Shown: positions 61,766 to 64,000 of the stretch, one piece after another | How positions within the stretch are numbered: the stretch's first letter is position 1 | Layout of the letters: every line of letters begins with the position of its first letter | Assembly: GCF_900104035.1 (NCBI RefSeq) | Contig: NZ_FNIT01000005.1 | Coordinates: 124,001-188,000 of the forward strand | Origin: Aureimonas jatrophae | Lineage (GTDB): Bacteria; Pseudomonadota; Alphaproteobacteria; Rhizobiales; Rhizobiaceae | DNA length: 64,000 bases | Direction of reading: 5' to 3' | Translations under genes and position numbers: made by a program | Notes under the pieces: generated by a model | The model's database searches: none | The model's input: the letters and a program-made list of their open reading frames with translations, nothing else | What the model was told of the DNA's origin: nothing

Positions 61766-62377
61766 TTGCTTCCCGTGTCCTCACCCGCCTTCTCCCGCGT
61801 ATTCACCGCCCTTTTCGGCCTGACGATCGTGTGCTCGGCCTTGCCGACCGCGCACGCCCAGACGCCGGCCGCCGCCGCGACCCGCCCCGACGGGGCGACG
61901 GCCGAGTCCACCGAGACCGCCGAGCCGGGCGAGGGATCCGGCGCCGCGCGCCTGCCGCTGCCGCGCTTCGTGTCGCTGAAGGCAGCCCGCGTGAACCTGC
62001 GCGTCGGACCGGGCAAGGACTACGCGGTCTCGTGGCTCTACCTGAAGCCCGGCCTGCCGGTGGAGATCATCCAGGAATACGACCTGTGGCGCCGTATCCG
62101 CGACGCAGAGGGCACCGAGGGCTGGGTGCATCGCTCGCTCCTGTCGGGCGACCGCACCGCGCTGGCGGCTCCATGGCTGAAGGGCAAGAAGGAGGCGACG
62201 ATCGCCATGCACCGCTCCGCGGCGACCGACGGACCGGTGGTGGCCGAGATGGAGCCCGGCGTCGTCACCAAGGTGCGCGAATGCTCGTTCGGCTGGTGCC
62301 AGGTGGAAGCGGCGGGCCGCAAGGGCTTCGTCGCCCAGAACGAGATCTGGGGCGTTTATCCCGACGAGCGCTTCTGA
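61766..62377 (+). CDS. Exported SH3-domain protein
   Basis: 203 residues from TTG 61766. A signal peptide (AFSRVFTALFGLTIVCSALP to AHAQ) is followed by an acidic linker and two SH3-type units: SLKAARVNLRVGPGKDYAVS through EGWVHRSLLSG (about 75-130), and MHRSAATDGPVVAEMEPG through GFVAQNEIWG (about 145-198). Bacterial SH3_3 domains usually bind peptidoglycan. TTG 61766 is favoured by AGGAG at 61757-61761; GTG 61739 and GTG 61775 are alternatives. A strong terminator follows. Role: probably periplasmic wall-associated protein. Confidence 0.88.
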   Translation: MLPVSSPAFSRVFTALFGLTIVCSALPTAHAQTPAAAATRPDGATAESTETAEPGEGSGAARLPLPRFVSLKAARVNLRVGPGKDYAVSWLYLKPGLPVEIIQEYDLWRRIRDAEGTEGWVHRSLLSGDRTALAAPWLKGKKEATIAMHRSAATDGPVVAEMEPGVVTKVRECSFGWCQVEAAGRKGFVAQNEIWGVYPDERF

Positions 62378-62397
62378 GCGCGACGGTTTCTCTCATG

Positions 62398-62432
62398 AAA
62401 AAGGCCGGCGGGTGATCCCCGCCGGCCTTTTT
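62398..62432. terminator. Bidirectional terminator between SH3 gene and irr
   Basis: AAAAAGGCCGGCGGG (62398-62412) pairs with CCCGCCGGCCTTTTT (62418-62432). T-rich arms on both strands; ends the SH3 gene from the left and irr from the right. Confidence 0.92.
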
Positions 62433-62453
62433 CGTATCCGGAATGAAATGGCT

Positions 62454-62921
62454 TCAGGCGCCGGGTGCCGCCTTGCGGCGCAGGCGCACCACGACATCGA
62501 CGTTGATGATCTCCATGCCCTCCGGCGGCTCCGGCAGGTTGCCGACCTGGATCGTGCCGTCGGGAATGTCGATCATCGTGTTCTCGGACTCCACGAAGAA
62601 GTGATGGTGGTCCGACGTGTTGGTGTCGAAGTAGGTGCGCTGCCCCTCCGCCGAGAGCGGCCGCACGATGCCGGCATCCGTGAACTGGTGCAGCGTGTTG
62701 TAGACGGTCGCGAGCGATACGGGCTCACCGGCCTTGTGGGCCTCGTCGTGAAGATCTTCCGCGGACAGATGCCGGTCGCCGGCGCCGAAGATCAGGTTGC
62801 ACAGGGCCACGCGCTGGCGCGTCGGGCGAAGGCCGGCGGCACGCAGGCGCTCGAAGACGCAGAAGCTCTGCGTCTTGGCGGCTGAGTGATCGTGCGCGTG
62901 GGTCGTGACCCGATGGTCCAT
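62454..62921 (-). CDS. irr: Iron response regulator Irr (Fur family)
   Basis: 155 residues. The Fur-type winged helix is clear: LRAAGLRPTRQRVALCNLIF, LSAEDLHDEAHKAGEPVSLA, TVYNTLHQFTDAGIVRPL. The HHH motif in SDHHHFFVESEN (residues 105-107) is the conserved metal/heme-binding site of Irr. It represses or activates iron and heme genes when iron is low and is destabilised by heme. I start at the ATG 62919-62921; a TTG 39 bases upstream is an alternative. Irr next to fabA is the usual order in rhizobia and Brucella, here with one extra gene between. Confidence 0.95.
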   Translation of the reverse strand: MDHRVTTHAHDHSAAKTQSFCVFERLRAAGLRPTRQRVALCNLIFGAGDRHLSAEDLHDEAHKAGEPVSLATVYNTLHQFTDAGIVRPLSAEGQRTYFDTNTSDHHHFFVESENTMIDIPDGTIQVGNLPEPPEGMEIINVDVVVRLRRKAAPGA

Positions 62922-63088
62922 GGATCGGCTTTCCGGCGTAAAGTTGACTATTCGTCCCAAGTTTTATGATCGGCGCCACGAGATCGCAACCCCCACGATA
63001 ATTCCAGGACCTCTGCCCTCTAACTTAGCGACTCGCACCGCGCACGACAATCGCGGCGCCCACACGACCCAGCGCCATCCACCGCCCG

Positions 63089-63559
63089 TCATCCGCCGCA
63101 GCCCGCTCTGAGGCGCGCGATCGCAGCGCCCGAGCCCTTGAGCGGCAGGCGAAACATCCCGGAGGGGCCGGAAACCTCGACCTCGCGGCCCTTCGACAGG
63201 AGGGTCAGCAAGGCGTCGGCCTGCGCCAGCGTATCCTCGCGCGCGAACCGGCTCGCGCCCTTGCCGTTCGGCTCCGCCTCGGCGGTCACCGTCGTGCGCT
63301 CGGCCAGACCGTCGACCGACAGAACCAACGTTCGAGGACGCTCGTCGGAGAAGCGCGTCCCGTCCCCCGACAGGAGGAGACGAACGCGTCCCGGCTGCGT
63401 GCAGCGGAAGACGAGACCGGCGAGACGGCCTTTCTGCGAGAAGCCGGCGCTGGTGGCGGCTCCCTGCCCTTCGGCCTTCCAGACCTGCGCTTGCGACAAC
63501 TGCGGCACGCCGCACAGGACCAGCAGCGTGATAACGGTGCGGCAGGGGAAGCGGGTCAT
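63089..63559 (-). CDS. Exported hypothetical protein between irr and fabA
   Basis: 156 residues. Signal peptide (VITLLVLCGVPQLSQA, cleavage near 24), then a mostly beta protein: GRLAGLVFRCTQPGRVRLLL, LVLSVDGLAERTTV, and a C-terminal MFRLPLKGSGAAIARLRAGC that recurs in secreted alphaproteobacterial proteins of unknown function. The two cysteines (about 53 and 154) could form a disulfide in the periplasm. The start ATG is 63557-63559. It shares the strand with irr and lies 168 bases upstream of it. Confidence 0.7.
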   Translation of the reverse strand: MTRFPCRTVITLLVLCGVPQLSQAQVWKAEGQGAATSAGFSQKGRLAGLVFRCTQPGRVRLLLSGDGTRFSDERPRTLVLSVDGLAERTTVTAEAEPNGKGASRFAREDTLAQADALLTLLSKGREVEVSGPSGMFRLPLKGSGAAIARLRAGCGG

Positions 63560-63688
63560 GCTCGTTCATCCGGCGAAACGGGGAAGGATCGCATCCGGAC
63601 TTAGCGCATTTGCCCTCACCGCGCCCCGTGCTAAGGGCGTCGGCGCAAAGATTGGGCGGCCAGGCCGCGCGAACCCAAGGGCAGGGCG

Positions 63689-64000
63689 ATGAGCAGCACG
63701 GCGACACGATTCGGCAAGGACGAGCTCCTCGCCTGCGCGCGCGGGGAGATGTTCGGTCCCGGCAACGCGCAGCTGCCGCTGCCCCCCATGCTGATGTTCG
63801 ATCGCATCACCGAGGTGACCACCGACGGCGGCCAGTTCGGCAAGGGCTCGATCCGGGCCGAGTTCGACGTCTCGCCCGACCTCTGGTTCTTCAGCTGCCA
63901 CTTCCAGGGGGATCCGGTGATGCCCGGCTGCCTCGGCCTCGACGCCCTCTGGCAGCTGACGGGCTTCTATCTCGGTTGGCTCGGCGAGCCGGGCCGCGGT
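63689..64000 (+). CDS. fabA: 3-hydroxydecanoyl-ACP dehydratase/isomerase, 5' part
   Basis: The first 104 codons, running off the right edge. Seen: [31 protein letters not shown] and the active site [20 protein letters not shown] with catalytic His71 and Asp85, then [11 protein letters not shown]. FabA dehydrates and isomerises the C10 intermediate, committing it to unsaturated fatty acid synthesis. The ATG 63689 is the family start. In related genomes fabB and fabI follow; they would lie beyond the window. Confidence 0.96.
   Translation, partial: MSSTATRFGKDELLACARGEMFGPGNAQLPLPPMLMFDRITEVTTDGGQFGKGSIRAEFDVSPDLWFFSCHFQGDPVMPGCLGLDALWQLTGFYLGWLGEPGRG

Overview
The window is an uninterrupted stretch of bacterial core chromosome from a high-GC alphaproteobacterium of the order Hyphomicrobiales (Rhizobiales). 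The evidence is the set of lineage-typical genes: mucR, gapR (DUF2312), cpdR, irr next to fabA, an omp10-hemH pair, homospermidine synthase, a C-minus type rpmJ of 41 codons, and dnaA directly followed by dnaN and recF. The gene set resembles Brucellaceae, Rhizobiaceae and Aurantimonadaceae, but I cannot name a genus from sequence alone. I see no phage, insertion sequence, CRISPR array, toxin-antitoxin pair or plasmid gene.

Layout. 1-3200: end of a thiE-like operon, two divergent DUF465 genes, purE-purK. 3230-9650: rpmJ, a TPR protein, pyk with DUF1036, DUF1244, gapR, mucR and a DUF882 cell-wall protein. 9840-15660: a sigma54 response regulator, oligoendopeptidase F, Rsm22-type methyltransferase and homospermidine synthase. 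15800-24700: envelope genes (omp10, a large beta-barrel protein, galU, a lytic transglycosylase, a DUF459 protein) with hemH and kdsD. 24750-33430: glutamate synthase, with gltB and gltD separated by a GST gene and a small membrane ORF, then threonine aldolase. 33490-37880: hsp20 with a ROSE-like RNA thermometer, a hydrolase, hisN, N-formylglutamate amidohydrolase, cpdR and tRNA-Val(GAC). 38170-47560: acyltransferase, gyrB, P450, rpsU, mscS, cysK and a diguanylate cyclase. 47570-54270: lysE, dut, coaBC, ubiB, ubiE on one strand and mutM, a small gene and rpsT on the other. 54330-60130: a regulatory region with DnaA-box-like sites, then rhodanese-dnaA-dnaN-recF-moeB. 60270-64000: an FAD oxidoreductase, an SH3 protein, irr, an exported protein and the start of fabA.

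Functionally the window combines replication initiation and DNA handling (dnaA, dnaN, recF, gyrB, mutM, dut, gapR), nitrogen assimilation (gltB, gltD), envelope and polysaccharide synthesis, and global regulators linked in this order to cell cycle, symbiosis or virulence and iron (cpdR, mucR, irr). Many neighbours are translationally coupled by 4-base ATGA overlaps.

I did not find a previously undescribed multi-gene system. The most useful leads are regulatory or structural: a large palindrome upstream of gltB whose half-site recurs upstream of the detached gltD; recF with no ordinary start codon in front of its conserved N-terminus; a rhodanese gene translationally coupled to dnaA; widely spaced perfect inverted repeats upstream of the DUF882 gene; and a hairpin-rich rpsU leader.
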